A stretch of DNA of 64,000 bases from Roseivivax lentus (GTDB lineage: Bacteria > Pseudomonadota > Alphaproteobacteria > Rhodobacterales > Rhodobacteraceae): positions 62,001-126,000 of the forward strand of contig NZ_FTOQ01000010.1 of NCBI RefSeq assembly GCF_900156805.1. The letters are read 5' to 3'. Both the position numbers and the translations under genes were made by a program. How positions within the stretch are numbered: the stretch's first letter is position 1; each line of letters starts with the position of its first letter. The notes beneath the pieces are model-generated. The model was not told the DNA's origin. It saw only the letters and a list, made by a program, of their open reading frames with translations, and did no database searches. Below, in pieces: positions 1 through 9,152 of the stretch.

Positions 1-231
1 AAGCACGGCCAGCACGCTCAGGCCCCTGCCCGCGGCGCTGGTCGCGGGCTTGGACATGATGGCGGCAAGGGCCAGCGACACGGATGCCCCGATAAAAGGC
101 GCGATACCGAAGAGCGGCGTGGCAATCGGGGGATGCGGTTCGATCCCGGCATAAAGCGCGGACAACATCGTCAGCTGAAGAACGATCAGGATCGCAAGAG
201 CTGCGGCGGCATGGCGGTTGGAATTGGGCAC
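1..231 (-). CDS. Small membrane protein, N-terminal part (runs off the window)
   Basis: An open frame of 77 codons reads leftward off the window edge, so the C-terminus is missing. It starts with GTG at 229-231, preceded on its strand by a GGAG ribosome binding site about eight bases upstream. The visible part has two strongly hydrophobic segments, roughly residues 8-28 and 44-62, separated by a short loop containing GIEPHPP, which points to a multi-pass inner-membrane protein. It is divergent from the TetR regulator, and tandem inverted repeats lie between the two start codons, so it is the likely regulated target. I do not recognise the family. The hydrophobic pattern, start and ribosome binding site are seen; regulation by the TetR protein is inferred. 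Confidence 0.6.
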   Translation of the reverse strand, partial: MPNSNRHAAAALAILIVLQLTMLSALYAGIEPHPPIATPLFGIAPFIGASVSLALAAIMSKPATSAAGRGLSVLAVL

Positions 232-246
232 GGGCTTTCTCCAAAA

Positions 247-292
247 GCGTAATTGTGGTTACGGTTGCGCGTAGCCGTAATTCCAGTTACGG
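247..292. promoter_or_regulatory. Tandem TetR-type operators in the divergent promoter
   Basis: Two inverted repeats have the same architecture: GCGTAA-N6-TTACGG at 247-264 and CCGTAA-N6-TTACGG at 275-292. Their centres are 28 bp apart. They fill the gap between the left-edge membrane protein and the TetR gene. Half-sites of this kind beside a TetR gene usually bind the regulator itself. Binding is inferred. Confidence 0.6.
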
Positions 293-316
293 ATTCTGTC
301 AACGGGAGTGTGAGGC

Positions 317-934
317 ATGCGCGAAGAAAACCGGTCCATCCGCCAGCAACAGATTGAAGAAGCGGCCTATGCGCTGCTGGAGGCAAAAGGCTATGCGGGC
401 ACGTCCATGCAGGGCATCGCGAAAAAGGCCCGCGCGTCGAACGAGACGCTCTATAAGTGGTACGGCGACAAGCAGGGCCTGTTTCAGGCGCTCGTGACGC
501 GCAACGCCGCCGAGGTCAAAAGCCATCTCGAAGCGGAACTCGAGACGGATCACGACGCGCTGTCGATCCTCGGCAGCCTTGGCCCGAAGCTTCTGGACCT
601 GCTCACCGGCGACCGGGCCGTGGCGCTGAACCGCGCGGCGGCCGCCGACCCAAGCGGCGAACTCGGCGCGACGATCTCGAAGGCCGGGCGCGAAGCGGTC
701 TTTCCGCGCCTGGAGCAGGTGCTCCTGCGCGCCAGGAAAGACGCGCAACTCGCCTTCGACGAGTCCGGTGAGGCGGTGGGCCTCTATCTCGACCTGTTGA
801 TCGGCGATCTGCAAATCCGGCGCGTGATCGGTCGCCAGCCCCGTCCGTCCAAGGCATTCCGCGAGGCGCGCGCCGCGCGCGCCGTGCGCCACCTGCGGCA
901 CCTTCTGGGCGGGGACTCCGAAAGCGGGTCCTGA
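317..934 (+). CDS. TetR/AcrR family transcriptional regulator
   Basis: This is a one-component repressor of 205 residues, the usual TetR length. The N-terminal 60 residues form the helix-turn-helix domain (IRQQQIEEAAYALLEAKGY, then GTSMQGIAKKA and NETLYKWYGDKQGLF). The C-terminal 140 residues form the helical ligand-binding and dimerisation domain and resemble the AefR-like/TetR_C_7 type. The ATG at 317 follows a GGGAG-containing leader. The gene is divergent from a small membrane protein, with two inverted repeats between them, so it probably represses itself and that neighbour in the absence of a hydrophobic or toxic ligand. Family assignment is secure; ligand and target are inferred. Confidence 0.88.
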   Translation: MREENRSIRQQQIEEAAYALLEAKGYAGTSMQGIAKKARASNETLYKWYGDKQGLFQALVTRNAAEVKSHLEAELETDHDALSILGSLGPKLLDLLTGDRAVALNRAAAADPSGELGATISKAGREAVFPRLEQVLLRARKDAQLAFDESGEAVGLYLDLLIGDLQIRRVIGRQPRPSKAFREARAARAVRHLRHLLGGDSESGS

Positions 935-1394
935 CGATTTGCGCGCGTCATCTCCCGAAGGCGACTACAGCTTTGCAAGACCTCGATCACCAAGAGGCGC
1001 GATGGGACTTCAACCGAGATATTCGGAGCCGCAGCCCCCGTGATGCAGGTTCCGACGGGTCCGATCCTGCGCGGTGAGACTTAGTTCCGAACGAGCTCGG
1101 GCTCCGGTCGGGAGCGATATGTCCCGGCTACATGAACGCGCCCAAAAAGACCCCGAACAAGAGGCCAGACGACACCCCGACCGAAGTCACATCATGGTTC
1201 AGGAAAGGCTCGCCTCGGGGAATCGCATCCCCAGAAAAGGGTAGAGGCGCATGGTGCGCCTCATCCGTGTCATCGAACCGAGTCGAACGGCATTTGAAGT
1301 GTAAGGTTGCCCCTACGGATACCCCAGACGATCAAGCGACCTTCTCTGACGCGCTAAAACTACCACAGGCCGCCCCCTGCACCAAGCCAAACGA
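935..1394. other. Intergenic stretch with no supported gene
   Basis: This 460-base stretch separates the TetR gene from the 3' end of the eCIS operon; the two transcription units converge here. I see no tRNA, strong terminator with a T-run, or repeat. A short plus-strand frame starting at 1132 lacks a ribosome binding site and a natural-looking composition. A minus-strand frame of about 70 codons ending near 1130 finishes in a hydrophobic stretch but has no start codon, so at most it is a decayed remnant. Confidence 0.5.
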
Positions 1395-4289
1395 TCAGTT
1401 CGCATCGACATCGGGTGCCAGCACATAGGCGCGCACGGTGCCCGAGGTGGCGTTATCGCGCAGCTGCCAGCGGCGGTTCGGCTGGCTGCTTGTCTCGGGC
1501 CCGACGAAATACCCGTTATAGAGGCCCTCGACGCCGTTCATGCTCCAGGTCAGGTGCGCGCCGCGCCAGCCGAACTGGTAAAGGCCGTAATGCGGCCTCG
1601 GGCGGTCATTATCGCTGATCCCGCCCGGTCCGGAGATGAGGTTCTCCGACGCCGACACGCGGTCCGCATGGCCGAGGAAGATGCCGAAGGCCGATGCGGT
1701 GGTGGCCAGCGGCCGGACCTCGATGACGTTGCCGGTGATGATCGCCCGGATCACCCGGTTGTCGGGCCGCGTGTCGCGCCAGCGCGGCGGCTCGCGGTCG
1801 TTCGACGTCGAGGCCGCGATCCGGATACCGTCCGTGGCGCGGGTGATGGTGTTCCCGGAGACCTGCGCCTCGGTCACCTGCCGCCCGGCCACGACGATGC
1901 CCTGCGCCATGAAGGTTTCCTCGGCAATGGCAAGCCGGTCCATGTCGATCACCCGGCTGGTCTGCGCGCCGATGCGCACGCGCCCGTTATTGCGGATCGC
2001 GGTGCCCAGCACGTTGCGGATGTGCCGCCGCATCTCGCCGGCATCGTCGATATGGTTGGCCTCATTGCGGCGCAGTTCTGCGGCCAGCGTATCGGCGATA
2101 TCGGTGCGCAGATTGGCCGTTATGCTGCGCCCGCGCCGTTCCAGCGCGAAGGCCTCGCGGGTGACGCGGCCCCGGAGTTCGTGAAAGCCGATCCTTTGCG
2201 TGTCGCGCGGTCCGGCGCCGCGCCGTCCCTCGGGAATGACGGTCGCTTGCCCGAGATTGCCGGCCCGGTTGTCCGAGAACCACAGGATGCCCCGCGACAG
2301 CCGCGCCACCAGCACCGGGTCCGCCGTGATCCGCGAAAGGACGCCGCGGCGCCCGACATCGTCCGCCGGGCGCAGATCGTTGTCCTGCACGCGCGCGCGG
2401 GCGGCGTCGATGATGTTGATGCCGATCTGCGACTGGCCAACACGCAGCTTGCAATCGCGCACCAGCACCGAAGGGCGGCCCCGGTCGTTGCGCGTCGCGA
2501 GGCAGGCCGCCGCGCGGTCGCGCCCGTTGCGGCAGCGCAGGCGCAGCCGCTCGAAGCTGGAATCTCCGCAATCGAACGCGCTGACGGCGCCGCGCCGGCC
2601 GTCGCGCTCGCTCGCGGCATCGGTGCCGATCCGGCCGCCGTTGATCGACATGTCGGTGACCCGGACCGTGGTGCAGTCGCGAAAGAGGAAAGCGGCCTCG
2701 CTTCCGGCGACGCTGACGACGGTCTGCGGGCCGGTGCCCTCGACGGTGACGTGACCGAGGCCGGTGAATTCCAGCGTGCCCGGCAGGGCGAACTGGCCCG
2801 CGCGCAGGCAGAGTTTCACATCCCGGCCCGGCGGCAGCCCGGTCACCACGTCGATCAGCTCGGTGACATCGCCGATCACGAAGGTGCACAGCCCTGCCCC
2901 GGTGGTCTGCTGGCAGAGCGCCTCGAGCGCCTCCTGCACCGTCTCCGCGCCGAGGTTGCACATGCTGTCGTCGAACCGCACGTCCTCGGCCTCGAGGCAG
3001 ACGAGCGGCGGGATCAGCGGGCGGATATCGATGATGCCGCCTATGGTGTTGCCCTGCCGGCGGGCCAGCGCGAGGGGCGCGAAATGCCGCCCCCAGCTCA
3101 TCGGCGGCACCGGGTCGTTGGGGTTTTCGCTGGGCATCGGCGTCCAGATGATCGTGCCGGTGGCCGCGCGGGCCTCGAACATCCAGACATCGCCGACCCG
3201 GTATTCGCCGGTGGTGAAGCTTACCGTGACCCCATGCTCCAGCAGCGTCGGCGTGGCGCTGAGCGGGCGGCCGCGGTCGGACAGACCGCCATGGTCCCAG
3301 CGCCGGACGCGCGGGTTGATGAGATCGGCGAAGACCACGGCGGGATTGTCGAAGCTCACGGTGCCGTTCTGCGCCGAGATGTCGATCCGCGACAGCACGC
3401 CCACCGTTCCGAGCGCGCGGTTGCGCTCGTCGAAGACCTCGACCCAGCCGCCATTCACGAAGCCCAGATTGGCATCGTCGCGCGCGCCCCGCAGGACGAG
3501 ATCGCCATCGGTGTTCAGCGCCAGCGCGGCCTCCACATGGCCGTTCTCGCGCGACCAGACGAAGCGGGCGGCGCTGCGCGCCCCGCCCTCGACGATGGCG
3601 ATGCGGTAGAGCTGGTTCTCCTGACTGAGATACCCCGCCTCGGGCGGGATCAGGCAATCGGTCGCGTCGGCCGGATCGGCCGGGTTGGTGCCCGCCGCCA
3701 TGCGCCCGGTGCCGGGTCCCGCCGCGAAGCCGTCGGGCATCATCCCGCAGCGCGCCCGGGCGATCAGCGTCTCGCGTTCGGCATCCGTCAGCGTCACGGC
3801 GCGCACTCCGACGCGCCAGCGGGCCTTGATCCGGGTGCCGGTATCGGCGCCGGACAGGGCCGGATCGTTCAGGAGCACGTCGTCGAAGGCGTTCACATGG
3901 CCTTTCCACGCCTCCAGATAGATCAGCACCTCGTCGCCATTCGCGATGCCGTCGGAAAAGGCCGGCAGCGACAGGTCGCCCGACTGCGTGTCGTAATCGG
4001 TGATGGCCGGGTTCTCGACCTTGAGGCCGTTGACGTAGAAGGCCCCGGCCCCGATCCGGAACCCGCCCGTCCCGCCCGCGGCCGCCGCAATCGTGAAGCC
4101 CGGTCGGTCCTTCGGCGTGCCCGCGGGCCCGATCAGGTCCGCCAGCGCGGTCTCGGCCCGTTCGGTCTGGATCTGGACATTCTCGTTCCAGTCGGAATCG
4201 GTGTATAGGCGGCCCTGCTGGATGAGGACGCCGGTATAGCCCCGCGCGCGCGCATTGGTGCCGCGCCAGCGTGAAAAATCACCGTTCAT
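1395..4289 (-). CDS. eCIS DUF6519 / beta-helix protein, candidate tail-fibre or surface component
   Basis: The protein has 964 residues and is the last gene of the eCIS operon. It starts at the ATG at 4287-4289, behind a strong GGGAGG site. The N-terminus (MNGDFSRWRG, then LIQQGRLYTDSDWNENVQIQ) is the signature of the DUF6519 family found in eCIS clusters. After about residue 480 the sequence becomes a right-handed beta-helix-like region with many short polar repeats of the type GNTITRATDGIRI and DNDLRP, as in NosD-like or fibre proteins. eCIS particles need a baseplate-attached receptor-binding component, and no classical Afp13 fibre gene is present, so this protein is the best candidate. 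The family signature is seen; the adhesin or fibre role is inferred. Confidence 0.75.
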   Translation of the reverse strand: MNGDFSRWRGTNARARGYTGVLIQQGRLYTDSDWNENVQIQTERAETALADLIGPAGTPKDRPGFTIAAAAGGTGGFRIGAGAFYVNGLKVENPAITDYDTQSGDLSLPAFSDGIANGDEVLIYLEAWKGHVNAFDDVLLNDPALSGADTGTRIKARWRVGVRAVTLTDAERETLIARARCGMMPDGFAAGPGTGRMAAGTNPADPADATDCLIPPEAGYLSQENQLYRIAIVEGGARSAARFVWSRENGHVEAALALNTDGDLVLRGARDDANLGFVNGGWVEVFDERNRALGTVGVLSRIDISAQNGTVSFDNPAVVFADLINPRVRRWDHGGLSDRGRPLSATPTLLEHGVTVSFTTGEYRVGDVWMFEARAATGTIIWTPMPSENPNDPVPPMSWGRHFAPLALARRQGNTIGGIIDIRPLIPPLVCLEAEDVRFDDSMCNLGAETVQEALEALCQQTTGAGLCTFVIGDVTELIDVVTGLPPGRDVKLCLRAGQFALPGTLEFTGLGHVTVEGTGPQTVVSVAGSEAAFLFRDCTTVRVTDMSINGGRIGTDAASERDGRRGAVSAFDCGDSSFERLRLRCRNGRDRAAACLATRNDRGRPSVLVRDCKLRVGQSQIGINIIDAARARVQDNDLRPADDVGRRGVLSRITADPVLVARLSRGILWFSDNRAGNLGQATVIPEGRRGAGPRDTQRIGFHELRGRVTREAFALERRGRSITANLRTDIADTLAAELRRNEANHIDDAGEMRRHIRNVLGTAIRNNGRVRIGAQTSRVIDMDRLAIAEETFMAQGIVVAGRQVTEAQVSGNTITRATDGIRIAASTSNDREPPRWRDTRPDNRVIRAIITGNVIEVRPLATTASAFGIFLGHADRVSASENLISGPGGISDNDRPRPHYGLYQFGWRGAHLTWSMNGVEGLYNGYFVGPETSSQPNRRWQLRDNATSGTVRAYVLAPDVDAN

Positions 4290-4323
4290 GTCTTGCCCTC
4301 CCAGTGCAAGGTCGAGTCTGTGG

Positions 4324-6420
4324 CTACGTGCTGCAAAAGAGCCCGGCGGCGTGGCCGAACCGTAGGAAATCGTCGATGCTGCGGCGGATATTGTCCCGGC
4401 GCACGGTATGGGCCGCGCGGTTATAGGCGCCGATCTCGCCACGGTTCTCGGCCCCGCGCAGGATGTGGTCGCCAGTCTGCACGCGCAGCAGCATGTAATC
4501 GGGATCGGCGTAGCGCAGGCTGTCGAAGACCGGCGCCGGCCCCTCGGTGCAGCGATAGAGCCGCGGCGTGACGCTGTCGGGCGGCACATGGGAGAACCGG
4601 ATGCAGCCGACCTGACGGCGCTCGGCGCGGACCGCCGGGACGGTGTCGCTCACGAACAAGGTGTCCGAGGTGGCCAGCCGCGCCTCCGGATCGTCTTCGG
4701 AGACCGCGCCCAACCCGCCGATAGGCCGCCTGTCGCCCTCGCCGAAGGCGTCGGTCTCGACCCGGCCATGGACCGTGCAGCGGTCGAGCCGGATCACCTG
4801 GCGCAACGGCGCCCCGTTGAGGAAGATCGCCCGGTTCTGCGGCCGCATGGCATCGATGATCGTCTCGGCAAAGCAGGCATCCACCTCGGCCTCGAGGCGC
4901 ACCGGGCCGGTAATGACCCGCGCCATGTCGAGGGTGATGCCCACCGCATCGACGAAGAGCGCCGCGGCATTGGGCTGCTCCGGCGCGCCGAGCCGGTTCA
5001 GCCGCCGTCCGGGCACCAGCGTCGTGTCGGCGATGGTGGCGGTCTCTCCGGTGCCGCTGATCCGTACCGGAGCGTTGAAGATGCGCAGCCCGTTCAGCTC
5101 CAGCGTGGCCCCGTCGCCAAGCGCGAAATCGAGCTCCGAGGTCAGCCGCAGCGTCGGGAAATGCTGCGTCGCCGCGACGAGACGCAGGGCGCCGCCCGCG
5201 GGCACCGTGATCGTGCCGCCCGCGGTGTAGATGTCGGTGGCATCGAGCACGAAGAGCCCCTGCCCGCCCGCCGCGTTGATCGCCGTCGAAACCGGCGGGC
5301 CGCCCGGCGCGATCACCGTGCCCGCCGAAAGGTCATCGAGATCGCGGCTGCCATGCTCGCCGCCGCCGATCTCCAGCGGGCGGGCGAAATGACAGGTGAC
5401 GCGCAGGTCGGGATTGGCCGGATCGCCGGTGCGCAGCACAATGCGCCCAAGCTCCGGGTCGATCATGATCCGGTCGTCGCGGGGCGGATGGTTCCACGGC
5501 GGCTCCGCCCCGCCGCCGGGCTCGTCGCCCAGATGCGCCACGCAGATTTGCTCGACCGGCACCTCGGTGCCGTCGAGCATCAGCATCATTGCGCGGTTCT
5601 GGCCGTAGAAGGTGCCCGGCGCCTCGTCCATGATCCAGCGGGCGATTGGGCTCGGCAGGACGTCCTCGGTCACCGGCGTGTCGATCAAAGGCCGGTCATG
5701 GGCGCGGTCGAAGAGCTGCGCGTCGCATCCCAGAGGATGGAAGCGGAACCGCCGGTCGCCCGGCGCCTGCGTGGCGGGATGGCCGGAGATCGAATACGGG
5801 CGCAGCCGCCAGATATGGATGCCGATATTGCCGCGGTTCCACTGGCCGCCCGCGGTCTCGATGCGGCGCACTTCCACATTGCGCGAATTGCGCTCGAACG
5901 CGGTGCCGATCCGGGCCAGCGCCGCGCGGTCGCGCATGTCGACCGAGCCGCCGAAATCGGGATGCAGGAGGCGCATGGACTGGGCGTGCACGAGCCGGTT
6001 CCAGTATTCGGCGGCATAGACCGGCCAGTTCGACGCGGTGCCCGAGGCATGCTCCAGCGCCCGCAGCGTGCCCTTGCGCGCCCGCAGCGCCAGCGCATCG
6101 GCCACCCGGGCGCGCATGTCGATGCCTTCGGGGATGTCCTCCAGCCCCCGCATGCCCAGAAGATCGCCGATATAGGGAATGACCCAGGGCGCGCAGGTCT
6201 CGATGAAGGCGTTGTCGTAAAGATCGTCGAGGCTTTCGTCGACGATCTGCGCCTCGCGGGCGATCAGCGAGGCGAGTGTTCTGAGCGGTCCGAAATCCTC
6301 GATGTCGCGCGCATCGCCGGGCGCGACCCGGCCTTTCACGCGGGCGCCTTCCTCGGCATCGCGGACCCGCAGATAGGCAGGCAGCAGCTGGAACAGATCG
6401 TCGGTGGCGAAACGGGTCAT
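4324..6420 (-). CDS. eCIS tail protein I-like baseplate component (Afp12/gp7 position)
   Basis: The protein has 698 residues. The N-terminal 200 residues (LFQLLPAYLRVRDAE, then DNAFIETCAPWVIPYIGDLLG and RARKGTLRALEH) resemble the phage tail protein I fold that sits at the baseplate wedge tip. The remaining part contains a beta-rich region around residues 390-560 (GGTITVPAGGALRLVAATQHF) that looks like stacked beta-strands. Its ATG overlaps the stop of the second gp6-like gene by four bases (ATGA), so the two are probably translated together. By order it fills the Afp12/gp7 slot that links the gp6-like ring to the outer structures. Large wedge proteins of this kind are poorly conserved, so the slot assignment rests mainly on context. 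Confidence 0.7.
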   Translation of the reverse strand: MTRFATDDLFQLLPAYLRVRDAEEGARVKGRVAPGDARDIEDFGPLRTLASLIAREAQIVDESLDDLYDNAFIETCAPWVIPYIGDLLGMRGLEDIPEGIDMRARVADALALRARKGTLRALEHASGTASNWPVYAAEYWNRLVHAQSMRLLHPDFGGSVDMRDRAALARIGTAFERNSRNVEVRRIETAGGQWNRGNIGIHIWRLRPYSISGHPATQAPGDRRFRFHPLGCDAQLFDRAHDRPLIDTPVTEDVLPSPIARWIMDEAPGTFYGQNRAMMLMLDGTEVPVEQICVAHLGDEPGGGAEPPWNHPPRDDRIMIDPELGRIVLRTGDPANPDLRVTCHFARPLEIGGGEHGSRDLDDLSAGTVIAPGGPPVSTAINAAGGQGLFVLDATDIYTAGGTITVPAGGALRLVAATQHFPTLRLTSELDFALGDGATLELNGLRIFNAPVRISGTGETATIADTTLVPGRRLNRLGAPEQPNAAALFVDAVGITLDMARVITGPVRLEAEVDACFAETIIDAMRPQNRAIFLNGAPLRQVIRLDRCTVHGRVETDAFGEGDRRPIGGLGAVSEDDPEARLATSDTLFVSDTVPAVRAERRQVGCIRFSHVPPDSVTPRLYRCTEGPAPVFDSLRYADPDYMLLRVQTGDHILRGAENRGEIGAYNRAAHTVRRDNIRRSIDDFLRFGHAAGLFCST

Positions 6421-9152
6421 TGTTCGATCTCCAGCTTGAGGGCCGCCTCGCCGAGGGTCAGCAATTCCGCCGGGATCGGCAGGCCGCCCGAGAGATCGGG
6501 CTGCGCCACAGCGGCGACGAGATGCGGCTCATTCGTCTTGCCCAGGCCCAGCCGGTAGAGGAAATCGACATCGACGCCGAGCACGCCCGGCACGGCCTGC
6601 AGCGCGGCCATGGCCTCGGCGCGCGTCACCGGCTGGCCAAGACCGCGGCTGTCGAAGGAGAAGACGTCGAGCGCCTGCGCCCGTGCCGCCGCCTCGACCT
6701 CGTCGGGCACGAAGGCCGCATCGACGTAGAGCCGCGCTTCGAGGCCGAACTCGACCGGCGCGTAATTCTGCACGTAGACACGCTGATCGGCCTCCCCGGC
6801 CTCGGCGAGCGCGGCCTTGAGGTTTTGCATGTCGTCGCCGTTCTCCGCCAGCTCGACGCCGTCCTGTCCGGCGACGGTGACGTAGATCGGGCGATCGAAC
6901 CCGTCGAAGGTCCAGTCCGCCCGGGCCTTGGCCACCGATGCGAAGCCGCGGGCGAAATCCTCGTAATCGCGCAGCGACACGACGCGGCCCAGCGTCAGCA
7001 CCTTCAGGGGCGCGTTCTTCCGCGCGTCCTCCAGAACCTCCGCATCGGCCCCGCCGCCCGGCGGCAGCGGGTTGGTGACGCCCTTCAGCCCGGCGGGCTT
7101 GGCGGCGAGCAGCGTCAGCTGATGGGCCTCCAGATGCCCCGCAAGACCCGCGCCCTTGCGGTAGACCGCCTCCACGTTGTCCTGCCCGGTGGGAAGCCGC
7201 TGACCGCCGCCGAAGATGATCTGCGCGGTACCGTCCTCGGCGTGGCGCACGATGTAGACAGGGTCTTCCGGCCCCGCATCGCGGAAATCATCGACCAGCG
7301 ACCAGAGCACGCGATCGACCCGCACCTCGAGCGCCGGGAGCATGCCGCTCGCGGTCCGGGCCGAGACGTATGTGAGCGGCTTCGACGACAGCGTAAACGC
7401 CTGGAAGGGCCGCGTGGCGTCGCCATCGCCCAGGGTCTCCTGCACGGTTTCGCCATGGGTCGCGAAGGCGACATTCGCGCAGATCGTCACGCTGGCGCGG
7501 ACATAGCGGTTCGCGAAGGGCGTGGTGAAGGTCAGGATCGAATGGCCCTTGTCGAGCGTGTTCTCGGCGATCTCCAGCACTTCCGAGGCGACCACGCCGG
7601 CGAGTTCCTCGAGCTCGCCGGTGACGATCACCGTCTTGCCGGGCAGCAGCAGCAGCTCCGACGTGCCGAGTTCGACCTGGAACGTGGTGAGCGCGCCGTC
7701 GGCAGCGCCGACCGGCGCCGTGATCGGCAGGTCCGACAGGGTCAGCGCCTCGGGCATGGCAAAGACCGTGGCGGTCCGCGTCTGGAACGTCTCGAGGCTG
7801 ACCGAGGCGCCGTCCGGCCCGGTGCCACTCAGCGCCACCTCCAGCCGCGTCACCTTGGCCGACATCGAATAGCCCTCGACGCTTTGCGTTTCGGCGGCGT
7901 GAACGCTCACCCAAGCCTCGTGGGTCGCGTCGCGGATCAGGATGGTCTGCCCCGGCGTGATCTCGGTGAACTCGCGTTCGAGGTAAATGAAGCCGCGCCC
8001 CGACGAGGGCGTTCCTTCCTCGTCGATATCCCCTGCCGTGGACAGGATGTCGCTCGGCTGTTGCGTCGTGTAGCTGCCCGCCGACAGGGACGGCCCCGCA
8101 AAGATTACCGCGCCCGTCCCGGAGAGGCCCGCCGTCGTGTCGCTTTCCACCGGCGAGGTTCGCCGGGTGATCGCGATATTCCCGAAAAAGCCCGCCTGCA
8201 CCCGCATCGCATGGGGCAGGATCGGGTCCGGCGGCACGAAGACCAGCGAACTGATCGCGAGGTTGAGCGTGAAGAGTCCGATATTGTTCAGCGCCGTCGT
8301 CGTGCTGAGCGCCGAGGCCGTCCAGCTTCCGCCCGAGACCGCCGCCCCAAGATTGGCGGAATTGAGCGCCTGGTTCGCATCCCAGGCAGGAAAGACCAGC
8401 AGCGAGGCGATATAGACGTAAGGCGGGGGATTGGTCGGATCGGCCTTCAGCGCCACGATCCGCCGGCCGTCCAGCCCGGCGCTGCGATCGCTGACACGCC
8501 GCAGGAAGCCCTCGCCCTCGCCGAAGGCCACGGGCATGTTCCCGCGCATGAGCAGGATCGGATCGCCCGCATTGACCCGCGCGACATCGGCGGTCAGCGA
8601 CAGGGTCTCGCTGTCCGCGTCGAGCACCTGCGGATAGGCAAGGCGCGGCGTCAGGGCGTTCCACTCCGCCCGCGCGGTCAGCGGCTCAACCGTCTCGAAG
8701 ATCTGCGGCGTCTCGCCATCCCGCGGCACCGAGCGCACGCGCAGGCCGGGCGCGTATTCCAGCGTCTCGTCGGGCGCATCCCCGGGCTCCGCCTCGAAGG
8801 CCAGATGCACGCCCGCGGCCTTCGCCGGCGCCAGCTGGTAGCCGATCAGGTCGGCATGGGCGCGCACGCTCTCGCGCTCGGTCGCCGTCCTGAGATAGGC
8901 CTCGTTGGCGTCGCGCTCGGCATAGAAGGCGAGCGTGTGGCAGACCCCAGCCCAGGCATCGAACAGGCCCAGCGTGTAATCCCCCTCGGTCCGCGTGCGC
9001 AGGTCCGACAGGCCCGGACGGTGCGCATCGGCAAGCCGGCGCAGCATCGAGGCATAGAATTGCGAATGCGTCCCGACCCGCGTGCGGATCTCGTCGAGGC
9101 CGGGGCGGTTCTCGACGGGTTGCGGCGTCCGGATTTTCAGTGAGCGTGTCAT
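6417..9152 (-). CDS. eCIS putative baseplate assembly protein, second gp6/J-like wedge protein
   Basis: The protein has 911 residues. The N-terminal region (RPGLDEIRTRVGTHSQFYAS, then YTLGLFDAWAGVCHTLAFYA and ERDANEAYLRTATERESV) is typical of the large eCIS 'putative baseplate assembly protein' family. The C-terminal region contains the Baseplate_J-like segment (VTNPLPPGGGADAEVLEDAR, then PLKVLTLGRVVSLRDYEDFA and FASVAKARADW). It lies directly after another J-like protein and overlaps it by four bases. Two consecutive gp6-like genes are common in compact eCIS clusters and are thought to form the wedge ring around the hub. The family is clear; stoichiometry and exact position in the baseplate are inferred. 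Confidence 0.82.
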   Translation of the reverse strand: MTRSLKIRTPQPVENRPGLDEIRTRVGTHSQFYASMLRRLADAHRPGLSDLRTRTEGDYTLGLFDAWAGVCHTLAFYAERDANEAYLRTATERESVRAHADLIGYQLAPAKAAGVHLAFEAEPGDAPDETLEYAPGLRVRSVPRDGETPQIFETVEPLTARAEWNALTPRLAYPQVLDADSETLSLTADVARVNAGDPILLMRGNMPVAFGEGEGFLRRVSDRSAGLDGRRIVALKADPTNPPPYVYIASLLVFPAWDANQALNSANLGAAVSGGSWTASALSTTTALNNIGLFTLNLAISSLVFVPPDPILPHAMRVQAGFFGNIAITRRTSPVESDTTAGLSGTGAVIFAGPSLSAGSYTTQQPSDILSTAGDIDEEGTPSSGRGFIYLEREFTEITPGQTILIRDATHEAWVSVHAAETQSVEGYSMSAKVTRLEVALSGTGPDGASVSLETFQTRTATVFAMPEALTLSDLPITAPVGAADGALTTFQVELGTSELLLLPGKTVIVTGELEELAGVVASEVLEIAENTLDKGHSILTFTTPFANRYVRASVTICANVAFATHGETVQETLGDGDATRPFQAFTLSSKPLTYVSARTASGMLPALEVRVDRVLWSLVDDFRDAGPEDPVYIVRHAEDGTAQIIFGGGQRLPTGQDNVEAVYRKGAGLAGHLEAHQLTLLAAKPAGLKGVTNPLPPGGGADAEVLEDARKNAPLKVLTLGRVVSLRDYEDFARGFASVAKARADWTFDGFDRPIYVTVAGQDGVELAENGDDMQNLKAALAEAGEADQRVYVQNYAPVEFGLEARLYVDAAFVPDEVEAAARAQALDVFSFDSRGLGQPVTRAEAMAALQAVPGVLGVDVDFLYRLGLGKTNEPHLVAAVAQPDLSGGLPIPAELLTLGEAALKLEIEQ

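Noticed and set aside
1132-1428. Plus-strand frame of 98 codons between the TetR gene and the eCIS operon
   Set aside because: It lacks a well-placed ribosome binding site, has unnatural Lys/Pro/Ser/Thr-rich composition and runs into the 3' end of the DUF6519 gene on the other strand.
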